Source of the DNA: Desulfobulbaceae bacterium UBA2273
GTDB taxonomy: Bacteria; Desulfobacterota; Desulfobulbia; Desulfobulbales; Desulfurivibrionaceae
Direction of reading: 5' to 3'
NCBI GenBank assembly: GCA_002347095.1
Contig: DDWZ01000023.1
Location: forward strand, 1 to 64,000
Length of the DNA: 64,000 bases
This document shows, in pieces, positions 35,360-44,042 of this stretch (positions within the stretch are counted from its first letter, which is position 1; each line of letters opens with the position of its first letter). The position numbers were made by a program, and so were the translations under genes. The notes below the pieces were generated by a model. The model was given only the letters and a program-made list of their open reading frames with translations, ran no database searches and was not told the DNA's origin.

Positions 35360-38300
35360 TCAAATGTCATCTTCCGCGAGCAGGGCCAGGATCTTTTGCG
35401 CATTTTCGAGGGTTTGTTCCGGCAAGGCAGCGGATTGGGTTGTAATGATCAGCCGCGCTTCGGGGGTGAAGCGGGCCCGCCCCTTGTATTTTTCAAGCAG
35501 ACGCATGATCTTCTCCGGGGAGACCGGGGTTTTTTCATGAAAGGAGAACACCAGATTACCCGGCCCTTGCTCGAGCTTGCTGATCCACAGCCGCCTGAGC
35601 AGGGTTTTCAGGACCAGCACCTCGAACAGATTGAGCGCCTCCTGGGGAAGCTGGCCGTAACGGTCGCCAAATTCATCCTTAAGGTCCAGCAGCTCTTCCA
35701 CCTGCTCGGCGTTGGTCAAACGGCGGTAGGCGATATAACGCTGTTCCGTCGCCGGGATATACCGTTCCGGCAGAAAGGCTGAAATCTTGAGATTGATTTC
35801 AGGCTCGATCTGCTCCTGGGGCTGCTCCACGCCGGCGCCTTTACGCTTCAAGTCGAGAACCGTCTGCTGCAACAGTTCAAGGTACAGGTCATAGCCCACC
35901 GCGGCGATATTGCCGCTTTGCGAGATGCCCAGAATATTGCCGCCCCCCCGGATCTGCAGGTCGCTCATGGCCAGCTTGAAGCCGCCGCCAAGCTCGTTGT
36001 AATCCATGAGCGCCCGCAGCCGCTGCTGGGCATCCTTGGACAAGCCGTCCAGGGAAGGGACCAGCAGATAGGCATACGCCTGCTCCCTCCCCCGCCCCAC
36101 CCGGCCGCGGAGCTGGTAGATCTCCGCCAACCCCAGCCGGTCCGCCCGGGTGATGACAATGGTATTGGCGTTGGGGATATCAAGGCCTGATTCGATAATG
36201 GTGGTGCAGACCAGCACATCGATCTCCCGCTTGACGAAACGGACCATGATCTCTTCCAGCGCCTTTCCCGGCATCTGGCCGTGGGCCACGGCCAGCCGCG
36301 CCTCCGGGACCAGCTTCTGCACCCTGGCCGCCATTTCCTGGATGGAATGGACCCGGTTGTGGACCAGAAAAACCTGGCCGCCCCGCTGCAGCTCCTTCAC
36401 CACCGCCTCCTTGATCACCAGCTCGTCATCGCGGGCCACGAAGGTTTTCACCGGCCTCCGGAACTCGGGCGGCGAGCTGATCACGGAAAGGTCGCGGATA
36501 CTGAGCAGGGAGAGTTGCAGGGTGCGGGGAATCGGGGTGGCGGTCAGGGTGAGGACATCCACCTGGCTCTTGAGTTTTTTAAGTTTTTCCTTGTGGGACA
36601 CGCCGAAGCGATGCTCTTCGTCGATGATCAGGAGCCCGAGCCGCTTGAAGGCCACATCCTGGGACAGCAGCCGGTGGGTGCCGACCACGATATCCACCCG
36701 CCCCTGGCCCAGCTCCTGGATGATCTGCTTCTGCTCGGCCGGGCTGCGAAAGCGGGTCAGGCTTTCCACCCGGACCGGAAAGCCCTGCAGCCTTTCGCGG
36801 AAGGTGGCGGCATGCTGCTCGGCCAGCACCGTGGTCGGCACCAGAATGGCGACCTGGAAATTGTCGGCCACCACCTTGAAGGCCGCCCGGATGGCGACCT
36901 CGGTCTTGCCGTAGCCCACGTCCCCGCAGACCAGCCGGTCCATGGGCCGGGGCGCGGTCAGATCGTCGAGCACCTCGTTGATCGCCTTGAGCTGCCCTGG
37001 GGTCTCGTCGTACGGGAAGGACTCTTCCATCTCGTGGAACAGCTCGTCCGGCGGCGAAAAGGCATATCCCTCCACCATGGCCCGCCGGGCATAGAGGCCC
37101 AGCAGGTCCTGGGCCACCTTCCAGACCTCTTCCTTGACCTTTTCCCGCCGGGTCTGCCAGACCTTGCCGCCCAGCTTGTCGAGTTTCGGCTCGGTGTCGG
37201 AGAGCCCCTGGTACTTGCTGATCACCTTGAGCTGATCCACCGGCACGTAAAGCTTGTCCCCGTCGCGGTACACCAGTTGGAAAAAGTCGTTGGCAATGCC
37301 GCCCAGCACGATATTGATCAGCCCTTCATACCGGCCAAGGCCGTGGGCCATGTGAACCACGATATCGCCGAGTTGAAGCTCCTCAAAGCTCACCGGCGGC
37401 CTGTTCCGCTGCACGCCCTTTTTTTTGCCCGCGCCCAGGCGCAATTCGCCGAACAGCTCGCTTTCCGAAACCCAGTGCAGCCTGGCATCAGGCAGATCAA
37501 AGCCAGCGGCCAGCGGCGAATCCACCAAGACAATCTCTCGACCAGCGGAAGCTGGCTCCAGCACAGGCGCTTCGGTTATGGCAACCGGCAGATCGTATTG
37601 ACGGAGCAATTCCGCCATGTGCTCCGCATGCCGCCTGGTCCGGCAGGCAAAAAAAACAGCCTCTCCGGCCGCAAGCCAGAGGTGCAACTGCCGGGTCAGC
37701 TCCGGCATCATCCCCTGATTCTTGCGTTGCAGCTCAAGCTGCTGCTTGAGCAAAACATGGTTGCCGCAGGGTATCTCCAGGGTTTCCCCGTCTTCCATGT
37801 CCGGATGGGCAAAATCGTAGAACCGCCCCTGGGGAAAACGCGCCAGCCGTTCTCGCCATTCATTTTCCGGCAAAAATATCCGCTCCGGCGGCAAAACAGG
37901 CAGGCGGGCAGCGGCGGCCTCGGCGAAATTCGCCTCGATCCTTTCCCGGCAGAGGGCGAGACTCTCCGCGATTGCGGTTGGCGAGGAGAAAAAGACAATG
38001 GTCTCATCCGGCAGGTAGTCGAGCACGGTCGAGGGCTTTTCGTGGAACAACGGCAACAGGAACTCAACCCCTGGAAACCGCCGGCGCTGCGCAAGGCAAT
38101 CCTCCATCACCTTGACCCGCTCGTTGTCCCAAGCAAGTTCCGCCGCCGCCCCCTGGAACCGCTTGAGCAACAGCCGCAGCTCCTGCTCCGCGGCAGGATA
38201 GAGGATATCGCTCACCGGCAGGAGAACGACCTCCTCGAGATCTTCAACCGAACGTTGGCTGATGGGATCAAACCTGCGGATGGATTCCACGGTATCGCCG

Positions 38301-38851
38301 CAGAAATCGAGCCGGACCGGCATCTCAAAACCAGTGGGAAAGATATCCAGAATGCCGCCGCGCAGGCTGAACTCGCCAACCGACTGCACCAGGTTGGCCC
38401 CATCATAGCCACAAGCGGTGAGCGAGGCAATCAGTCCGTCACGATCGGTCTCTTCGCCGCGCATGACCAATTCGGCCAGGCTTGCAAGGGAAGCGCGGGG
38501 CAACACCCTTCTCAGCAGGGCCTCCACCGACATGACCAGAATCCAGGGCTTGTCCGCACTGTGGATGTGGAACAAAACGGCAAGGCGCTCGGCCACGGTG
38601 CGGCTGTCCGGCGACAACGGGGTATAGGGGGGGATTTCATGGCCTGGGAAATACAGGGCCGGGGTGTCGGCAAAAAGAGCCAGGTCCTGCACAAGGTGCT
38701 GGGCCGCGGTTTCGCTTGGCGTAAGGCAGAGGATGGGACGCTGCCCGAGCTGGGCCGTGCGGCCGAGATGGAAGGCGGCGCCGCTTCCCCGCAACCCGAA
38801 GATGTTAACGGAACGGCCCTCGGTGAAGAGGGCCGTCAGTCTATTATCCAT
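35360..38851 (-). CDS. mfd: Transcription-repair coupling factor Mfd
   Basis: Removes stalled RNA polymerase and recruits UvrA. The 1163-residue protein (start at ATG 38851, MDNRLTALFTEGRS) has the UvrB-like N-terminal region (GLRGSGAAFHLGR), the RNAP-interaction domain near 480-560 (IVVHMAHGLGRYEGLINI), the RecG-like helicase with Walker A CGDVGYGKTEVA near 640 and IIDEEHRFGVSHKE, and the C-terminal TRCF domain. An 84-codon upstream extension is open but overlaps the bamA end and has no family similarity. The gene lies 64 bases after bamA. Confidence 0.97.
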   Translation of the reverse strand: MDNRLTALFTEGRSVNIFGLRGSGAAFHLGRTAQLGQRPILCLTPSETAAQHLVQDLALFADTPALYFPGHEIPPYTPLSPDSRTVAERLAVLFHIHSADKPWILVMSVEALLRRVLPRASLASLAELVMRGEETDRDGLIASLTACGYDGANLVQSVGEFSLRGGILDIFPTGFEMPVRLDFCGDTVESIRRFDPISQRSVEDLEEVVLLPVSDILYPAAEQELRLLLKRFQGAAAELAWDNERVKVMEDCLAQRRRFPGVEFLLPLFHEKPSTVLDYLPDETIVFFSSPTAIAESLALCRERIEANFAEAAAARLPVLPPERIFLPENEWRERLARFPQGRFYDFAHPDMEDGETLEIPCGNHVLLKQQLELQRKNQGMMPELTRQLHLWLAAGEAVFFACRTRRHAEHMAELLRQYDLPVAITEAPVLEPASAGREIVLVDSPLAAGFDLPDARLHWVSESELFGELRLGAGKKKGVQRNRPPVSFEELQLGDIVVHMAHGLGRYEGLINIVLGGIANDFFQLVYRDGDKLYVPVDQLKVISKYQGLSDTEPKLDKLGGKVWQTRREKVKEEVWKVAQDLLGLYARRAMVEGYAFSPPDELFHEMEESFPYDETPGQLKAINEVLDDLTAPRPMDRLVCGDVGYGKTEVAIRAAFKVVADNFQVAILVPTTVLAEQHAATFRERLQGFPVRVESLTRFRSPAEQKQIIQELGQGRVDIVVGTHRLLSQDVAFKRLGLLIIDEEHRFGVSHKEKLKKLKSQVDVLTLTATPIPRTLQLSLLSIRDLSVISSPPEFRRPVKTFVARDDELVIKEAVVKELQRGGQVFLVHNRVHSIQEMAARVQKLVPEARLAVAHGQMPGKALEEIMVRFVKREIDVLVCTTIIESGLDIPNANTIVITRADRLGLAEIYQLRGRVGRGREQAYAYLLVPSLDGLSKDAQQRLRALMDYNELGGGFKLAMSDLQIRGGGNILGISQSGNIAAVGYDLYLELLQQTVLDLKRKGAGVEQPQEQIEPEINLKISAFLPERYIPATEQRYIAYRRLTNAEQVEELLDLKDEFGDRYGQLPQEALNLFEVLVLKTLLRRLWISKLEQGPGNLVFSFHEKTPVSPEKIMRLLEKYKGRARFTPEARLIITTQSAALPEQTLENAQKILALLAEDDI

Positions 38852-38915
38852 GTATTGTCTGTGTCGTAGCGAAAATGCCGGGAAAAGCCGGCACATTTCC
38901 CGAGGGGGCCATTTT

Positions 38916-41642
38916 CTAGAAAGCCCCGCCGATGCTGAAATCCCAGACCCCCTGCTGCTCGCCGTCTTTCGGGTCGAGATTGTAGCCCCATTCAAGGCGC
39001 AGGGGCCCCATGGGCGACAGCCAGCGGAAGCCAAGGCCGGTGCTGTAGCGAAGATCCGCAACATCCCAGGTTTCGGAATCGGTGTAGACATTGCCCAGAT
39101 CAAAGAACACCAAGCCTTTCAGCCCGATATCCTTAACGATTGGGAAGATCCATTCCACGTTGGAGTACCACATCTTTTCGCCGCCCACCCGTGAATAGGT
39201 AACACCGTCGGTGTTTAACTCCAGCGGGCTGACCTTGCCGCTGTCAAACCCCCGGATGGTGTTGAGCCCGCCCAGATAGAATTTCTCATACACCGGCAGC
39301 TTTTTCTCTTCGTTTTCAACCACATAACCGATGGCACCCTTGATGTGGAAGGTTGTTTCCCAGGGCAGCGGATAGTACCAGCCGGAAGTGGCCTCGTACT
39401 TGGTAAAGGAGCTATCCCCCCCCAGAAGGCCGCCCGCATGTTTGATGGAATAGTTGGTGAGCCAGCCCTTTGAAGCGTCGGTGAATTTGTTCCGGGTATC
39501 CTTGGAAATACCGAGCCGGACATAGCTGGTGGTCTCGATATTCATGGAATCCAGAATCGACTGGGAAGTATTCTCCAGCAAGATATCGGTCATCTTGGTG
39601 TCGTCGTAGCCATAGGCCCAGCCCAGGTTCCACTTGTTCCAGACCGGATAGGCAAAGCGCAGGGCCCCACCGGTGGAGTCCTTGGTATAATCGTCGTATT
39701 CCCGCGACCAGTTGTAGATATCATAACCGAACAGCAGCTTGGTGTCGTTGAGGTGCGGCTCGGTAAAGCTGAAATTGTAACGGTTGCTGTTGGCGCTGAC
39801 ATTGGCCTGCAAGGAGAGGCGCTGGCCCTTGCCGAGAAAGTTGTTTTCGCTGACCTCGCCCATGAACATCATGTTGTCCACCGAGCTGTACCCGGCCCCC
39901 ACACTGAAGGTGCCGGTGGCCTTTTCCTTGACATCGACCACCACATCCATCAGCCCTTCCTGCACGGTCGGCTCCGGGGTGACGTTCACCTCTTCAAAAA
40001 ACTCAAGCCGCTGCAGTTTTTCGCTGCTCTTTCTGATCGCGCTCGCATCGAGCAGACCGCCTTCCTTCACCTGCATCTCACGGCGAATGACCTTATCCCT
40101 GGTCCGGGTGTTGCCTTTGATGTTGATCCGGTTTATGTGGACCAAGGTTCCCTGGGCAATCTTGAGCGACAAATCCATGCGTTTGTCTTCCTCATTCTTG
40201 CTCAGCTTGGGTTCCACCTCGGCAAAGGCATAGCCACTCTCGGCATACCGGTCCGTCAGGCGCAGGACATCCTCCCGCAAGATCTTGCGGCTGAAGAACT
40301 TCTCCTTGCTCAATTCGAGCAGACTGAACAGGTCATTCTTCTCGCCGACAATGTCGCCCTCGATTTCGATGGTGCCGACCCGGTAGCGGTCGCCCTCTTG
40401 GATATCGAAGGTGACATAGAGCCAGTCGCCCTCATCGCTTATCACCGGTTCGCTGATCCTGGCCTCGATGTAGCCGTTGTTGTGATACAAGGCGCCGAGC
40501 CGGGAGCGGTCCTGCTCAAGCAGATCGCGCTTCAGCTTGCCCGATTCGGTAAACCAGGAGAGCAGCCCCTTTTCCGAGGTGGTCATCTCCTTGCGCAATT
40601 CCTTCTCGCTGAAGGCCTTGTTGCCGACAAAACGGATCCCCTTGATATACATCTTGACGCCTTCTTCTATATCAAAGGTGACATTCACCTTGTCATCGGC
40701 AACATAGTTGAGCTTGGCGGCGACGGTGGTGCGGTAGAAGCCCTTGTCCTTATAGAGTTTCCGGATATTTTCAACGGAGGTCTGCACCTCCTTGGTGTTG
40801 ATGATGGTGTTGGGTGAGATGCTCACCACCTCTTTCACCTCTTTTTCCTCAAGCTCTTGTTCGCCGTTGACAAGAACCTGGCCGATTACCGCTTTTTCCT
40901 TGACCTGAAAGGTAATGTCCTTGCCCTTTTCCGTATCGGTGACGAGGATCTGCACATCGTCGAAGTAGCCCATCTGAAAGATATTTTTCAGATCCGCCCG
41001 CAACAGCTCCGCGGTATAGGGATCCCCTGCCTGGCTTTTAACCTGACGCAGGATAGCCCCAGAATCTATGCGGGTGTTTCCGGCAATGGCAATGGACTGG
41101 ATAAGAAAATATTGGCCGGTATGGGAGAGAATGTCGTTGGCCATCTGGGACAGGGCTTTCTTCAGTTCGGTCTCGTTATTGCTGACCTGATAGTAAAATT
41201 TGGGCGGATTATTGCCGAAGATGTCATAGACGACAAAGTCCAGGCTGAGCTGCTCGCCAAGCTTGGTGATACTGCCGACCGCCACATAGTTGACCGCCGG
41301 GGATGAGATCAAGGGCTTCAAGGCCTCGGCCTTGGGCGGCCAATGCTCATAGCCGAGCTTTTGTTGCACTTCCTCCCTGGAGAGCATCGCCATTCCCTTG
41401 CTCCGCACAACCTCCTGCAAGATTTTGTCGCTTGCAACGACAAGTTGCTCTCCCCCTGCCGGGGCATTGATCCGGGGCGGCACCATGACGGTGTTCGGCT
41501 CGTTTCCGGCACCAAGGGCAACCCCGGCCAACGGCGGGATGGGCTGGGCCACAACGAGGAAAAGGAGTGCAACAACAATCTTCATGGCGCCCGAAAATCC
41601 GTGGGAGCCTGTCATGTGTCCGGCTGAGTTGTCTTGTTTCAT
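38916..41642 (-). CDS. bamA: Outer-membrane protein assembly factor BamA with an extra N-terminal domain
   Basis: Central component of the beta-barrel assembly machine. The 908-residue protein has a leader with a hydrophobic stretch near residues 20-40, an additional ~120-residue domain (NTVMVPPRINAPAGGEQLVV to LKKALSQMANDIL) that resembles the N-terminal domain of TolB/CsgG-like proteins, five POTRA repeats (first at SIAIAGNTRIDSGAILRQVK) and a 16-strand barrel ending in IGGAF with the conserved VRGF-equivalent IRGFDSG. The ATG at 41642 is provisional; the signal peptide might start at the Met 19 residues later. It is flanked by lolD and mfd. Confidence 0.95.
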   Translation of the reverse strand: MKQDNSAGHMTGSHGFSGAMKIVVALLFLVVAQPIPPLAGVALGAGNEPNTVMVPPRINAPAGGEQLVVASDKILQEVVRSKGMAMLSREEVQQKLGYEHWPPKAEALKPLISSPAVNYVAVGSITKLGEQLSLDFVVYDIFGNNPPKFYYQVSNNETELKKALSQMANDILSHTGQYFLIQSIAIAGNTRIDSGAILRQVKSQAGDPYTAELLRADLKNIFQMGYFDDVQILVTDTEKGKDITFQVKEKAVIGQVLVNGEQELEEKEVKEVVSISPNTIINTKEVQTSVENIRKLYKDKGFYRTTVAAKLNYVADDKVNVTFDIEEGVKMYIKGIRFVGNKAFSEKELRKEMTTSEKGLLSWFTESGKLKRDLLEQDRSRLGALYHNNGYIEARISEPVISDEGDWLYVTFDIQEGDRYRVGTIEIEGDIVGEKNDLFSLLELSKEKFFSRKILREDVLRLTDRYAESGYAFAEVEPKLSKNEEDKRMDLSLKIAQGTLVHINRINIKGNTRTRDKVIRREMQVKEGGLLDASAIRKSSEKLQRLEFFEEVNVTPEPTVQEGLMDVVVDVKEKATGTFSVGAGYSSVDNMMFMGEVSENNFLGKGQRLSLQANVSANSNRYNFSFTEPHLNDTKLLFGYDIYNWSREYDDYTKDSTGGALRFAYPVWNKWNLGWAYGYDDTKMTDILLENTSQSILDSMNIETTSYVRLGISKDTRNKFTDASKGWLTNYSIKHAGGLLGGDSSFTKYEATSGWYYPLPWETTFHIKGAIGYVVENEEKKLPVYEKFYLGGLNTIRGFDSGKVSPLELNTDGVTYSRVGGEKMWYSNVEWIFPIVKDIGLKGLVFFDLGNVYTDSETWDVADLRYSTGLGFRWLSPMGPLRLEWGYNLDPKDGEQQGVWDFSIGGAF

Positions 41643-41743
41643 TCTCTCGATTTCGCGGTGAAGTGGCTTGGGGCCGTCCCATGGGAGCGGACGGGTGGGC
41701 TATCTATTTAGCGTATCAGAATTATCAGGCCTTGGCCCAAGTG

Positions 41744-42460
41744 TCAAGAATCTTTGCTCTCTTCCCGAGTTTCATGCAATCCCCCGTCCCGCAAGGTGAG
41801 ACAACGGCTCATCCTCCGGGCCAGATCAAGATTATGCGTCACCATGACCGTTGCCAGGGAGAGGGTTTCACTCAAATCGCGGATAAGCTCAAAAACCTTG
41901 AGTCCGCTTTTAGGGTCAAGATTGCCGGTGGGTTCGTCCGCCAAAAGAACCGCGGGCTTCATTACCAGGGCCCGGGCCAGGGCGACCCGTTGCTGCTCCC
42001 CGCCTGAAAGCTCCCCCACCTTGTGGCTTGAGCGGTTCAGCACCCCGACCCGCTCCAGAAGATATTCCGCATACTCAACAAGCTCGGAGCGTTTCCGCCC
42101 GGCAATCAATCCGGGCAGCAGGACATTCTCCAGGGCGTTGAACTCCGGGAGCAGATGGTGAAACTGAAAAACGAAACCAACCACCTGATTGCGAAACAGG
42201 GCCAACTGGTCATCGTTTTTTTCAAAAACATTTTCACCCCGGTAAAAAAGCTGGCCCTGGGTGGGCTGATCAAGGGCGCCCAAAATATGCAGCAGGGTGG
42301 TTTTCCCGGTGCCGGAAGCACCGACCACCGCGACCATTTCGCCTGCGACCAGCCGCAAATTTACCCCGGCAAGCACTTGCAGGCTGCCGTGACCGCTATA
42401 TTCCTTGCAAATACCCCGCGCTTCAAAAAACAAGGGAGATTCGTGCGTGTTTTCGGACAT
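41744..42460 (-). CDS. lolD: Lipoprotein-releasing ABC transporter ATP-binding protein
   Basis: ATPase that drives release of lipoproteins from the inner membrane to LolA. The 238-residue protein has Walker A GASGTGKTT near residue 48, signature LSGGEQQRVALARAL and Walker B LLADEPTGNLD. The start at 42460 (MSENTHESP) follows GAGGAG by about eight bases; an upstream frame inside lolC is ignored. It is 14 bases after lolC and about 100 bases before bamA. Confidence 0.95.
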   Translation of the reverse strand: MSENTHESPLFFEARGICKEYSGHGSLQVLAGVNLRLVAGEMVAVVGASGTGKTTLLHILGALDQPTQGQLFYRGENVFEKNDDQLALFRNQVVGFVFQFHHLLPEFNALENVLLPGLIAGRKRSELVEYAEYLLERVGVLNRSSHKVGELSGGEQQRVALARALVMKPAVLLADEPTGNLDPKSGLKVFELIRDLSETLSLATVMVTHNLDLARRMSRCLTLRDGGLHETREESKDS

Positions 42461-42473
42461 GGAGCCGTCTCCT

Positions 42474-43709
42474 CTACTCATAGCGCAGGGCCACGGCCGG
42501 ATCGACCTTGGCCGCCTGCCAGGAAGGGTACAGGGTGGCAACCAGGGTAATAACCGTGGCCGACAGGGCAATGAGGATGACGTCCGAGGGCAGGACCAGC
42601 ACCGGCAAAGTGGAAATCGGGTAGACGTCGGGCAGGTCGATGAACTGGTAACGGCTCAAGAGCGCGCACAGGCCAAGCCCCCCCACCACCCCCAAAAAGG
42701 TGCCGGTAAGGCCGATAACCAATCCCTCGTAGATGAAGATACGCATGATGCTGCCGGAGGTGGCGCCCATGGATTTCAGGATGGCGATATCCTTGTTCTT
42801 TTCCATGACCACCATAATCAGGGTGCTGACGATATTGAAGGCCGCGACCATCACCACCAGGGCCATGATGATCGAGAGTGCCGTTTTTTCCAAGGCAAGG
42901 GCGGAAAAGATGTTCCGGTTCATCCGCATCCAGTCCTTGGCAAAGAAATTCTGCCCCAGGGCCAGTTCAATCCGCTTCGCGACCTTGTCCGCCTGATTGA
43001 GATCGGTGGTCTTCACCTCCAACCCATGCACCGCGCCGGGCAGATCAAAGAAGCGCTGCGCCGTTTCCAGCGAGACATAGGCCAGGGCGGAATCATACTC
43101 GTACATACCGGTTTCAAAAATCCCGACCACCCGGCAGGTGGATACCTTGGGCATAACCCCCATGGGGGTCAGGGGCCCGGAAGCCGAGATCAGTCGCACC
43201 CGGTCGTGGGTGGAGACACGCAACTGGACGGCAAGCTCCTTGCCCAGGATGATGCCCGGCACCGTTCTGGCGCCATCGGTCTTAACAGGGGCCAAGTCGG
43301 CTAAAGAGCCTGAGCGCAGATGTTTTTCCAGGCTGAGCACGCCTTGTGCAGTGGCAGGGTCAAGTCCGCGCAGCACGGCGCCAGTTCCGCCCTCGCCACC
43401 GGTGATCATGGCCTGGCTGTACAGATACGGCGTGACCCCGCTTACCCCCTCGACAGCCCGAACCGCGGCGGCAACCTCATCATAGTTGCTGATATTGCCG
43501 GTGTAATCCTGGACCACCACATGGGAGTTGATGCCCAGGATCTTGTCACGAAACTCGGAGGTAAAGCCGGTCATCACCGCCAGCACCACGATCAAGGCCA
43601 TAACCCCGACCATGACCCCGGCAATGGAGATCAACGAAATAAGCGAGATGAAGCCGTGCTTGCGTTTGGCCTTCAGATACCGCAGGCAGACAAACCATTC
43701 AAAATTCAC
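42474..43709 (-). CDS. lolC: Lipoprotein-releasing ABC transporter permease LolC/LolE family
   Basis: A 411-residue permease with four membrane segments: one near residue 25-50 (LISLISIAGVMVGVMALIVV), then a large periplasmic MacB-like domain and three C-terminal helices. It contains the LolC/E signature VGVMALIVVLAVMTGFTSEF. The start codon is GTG at 43709 with AGAGG six bases upstream. Only one LolC/E gene is present, so the transporter is probably a homodimeric LolF-type permease with LolD. Confidence 0.93.
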   Translation of the reverse strand: MNFEWFVCLRYLKAKRKHGFISLISLISIAGVMVGVMALIVVLAVMTGFTSEFRDKILGINSHVVVQDYTGNISNYDEVAAAVRAVEGVSGVTPYLYSQAMITGGEGGTGAVLRGLDPATAQGVLSLEKHLRSGSLADLAPVKTDGARTVPGIILGKELAVQLRVSTHDRVRLISASGPLTPMGVMPKVSTCRVVGIFETGMYEYDSALAYVSLETAQRFFDLPGAVHGLEVKTTDLNQADKVAKRIELALGQNFFAKDWMRMNRNIFSALALEKTALSIIMALVVMVAAFNIVSTLIMVVMEKNKDIAILKSMGATSGSIMRIFIYEGLVIGLTGTFLGVVGGLGLCALLSRYQFIDLPDVYPISTLPVLVLPSDVILIALSATVITLVATLYPSWQAAKVDPAVALRYE

Positions 43710-43754
43710 AATTTTCCTCTTTTTCCAAGTAGTGGCCGGTCACGATTCTGTATC

Positions 43755-43880
43755 TCCCCTCCCTTGACGGGAGGGGGTGCGGGTGAGTGAAGTTGCCGAC
43801 AGCATCAGCTCATGCAGCTTCCCCCTCACCCTGTCCCTCTCCCGCAGGTAAGCGCAGACTCCGAGGGGAGAGGGGACTTT
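43755..43880. repeat. Bipartite GC-rich palindromic element, copy C
   Basis: CCCCTCCCTTGACGGGAGGG hairpin, G-rich spacer with GAAGTTGC, then CCCCCTCACCCTGTCCCTCT and a second interrupted hairpin (CTCTCCCGCAGG to GGGGAGAGG). The layout is the same as at 5899-6006. The second hairpin carries an extra 14 bases in its loop. It sits in the 333-base gap between lolC and lysS, followed by the structured hairpin element. No gene is visible in the gap. Confidence 0.8.
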
Positions 43881-43930
43881 TTTTGCCTTCGGCAAGGTCT
43901 AACCGGGCAAGGCCCCCGGCTCCTCGGGAG

Positions 43931-44039
43931 GTGTAACCGTCCAGGAGCGCCGCAGATGCGCGGAAGAGGCCGGCGAAGTGTGCTCTTGCACATGAGCCGG
44001 CCGATGACAAAGCAGATGCCGTGCTCCTGAAGGTTACAC
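43931..44039. repeat. Long structured hairpin element, copy 2 (after lysS)
   Basis: The outer helix GTGTAACC...AGGAGC pairs with GCTCCT...GGTTACAC, and an inner hairpin GGCCGGC/GCCGGCC is capped by TGTGC-TCTT-GCACA. The single-stranded parts (GATGCGCGGAAGA, GCGAAG, CATGAGC, CGATGACA, AAGCAGATG) are almost identical to copy 1 at 32232-32365, while stem bases differ in paired fashion. It starts four bases from the lysS stop codon. Confidence 0.85.
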
Positions 44040-44042
44040 GGC

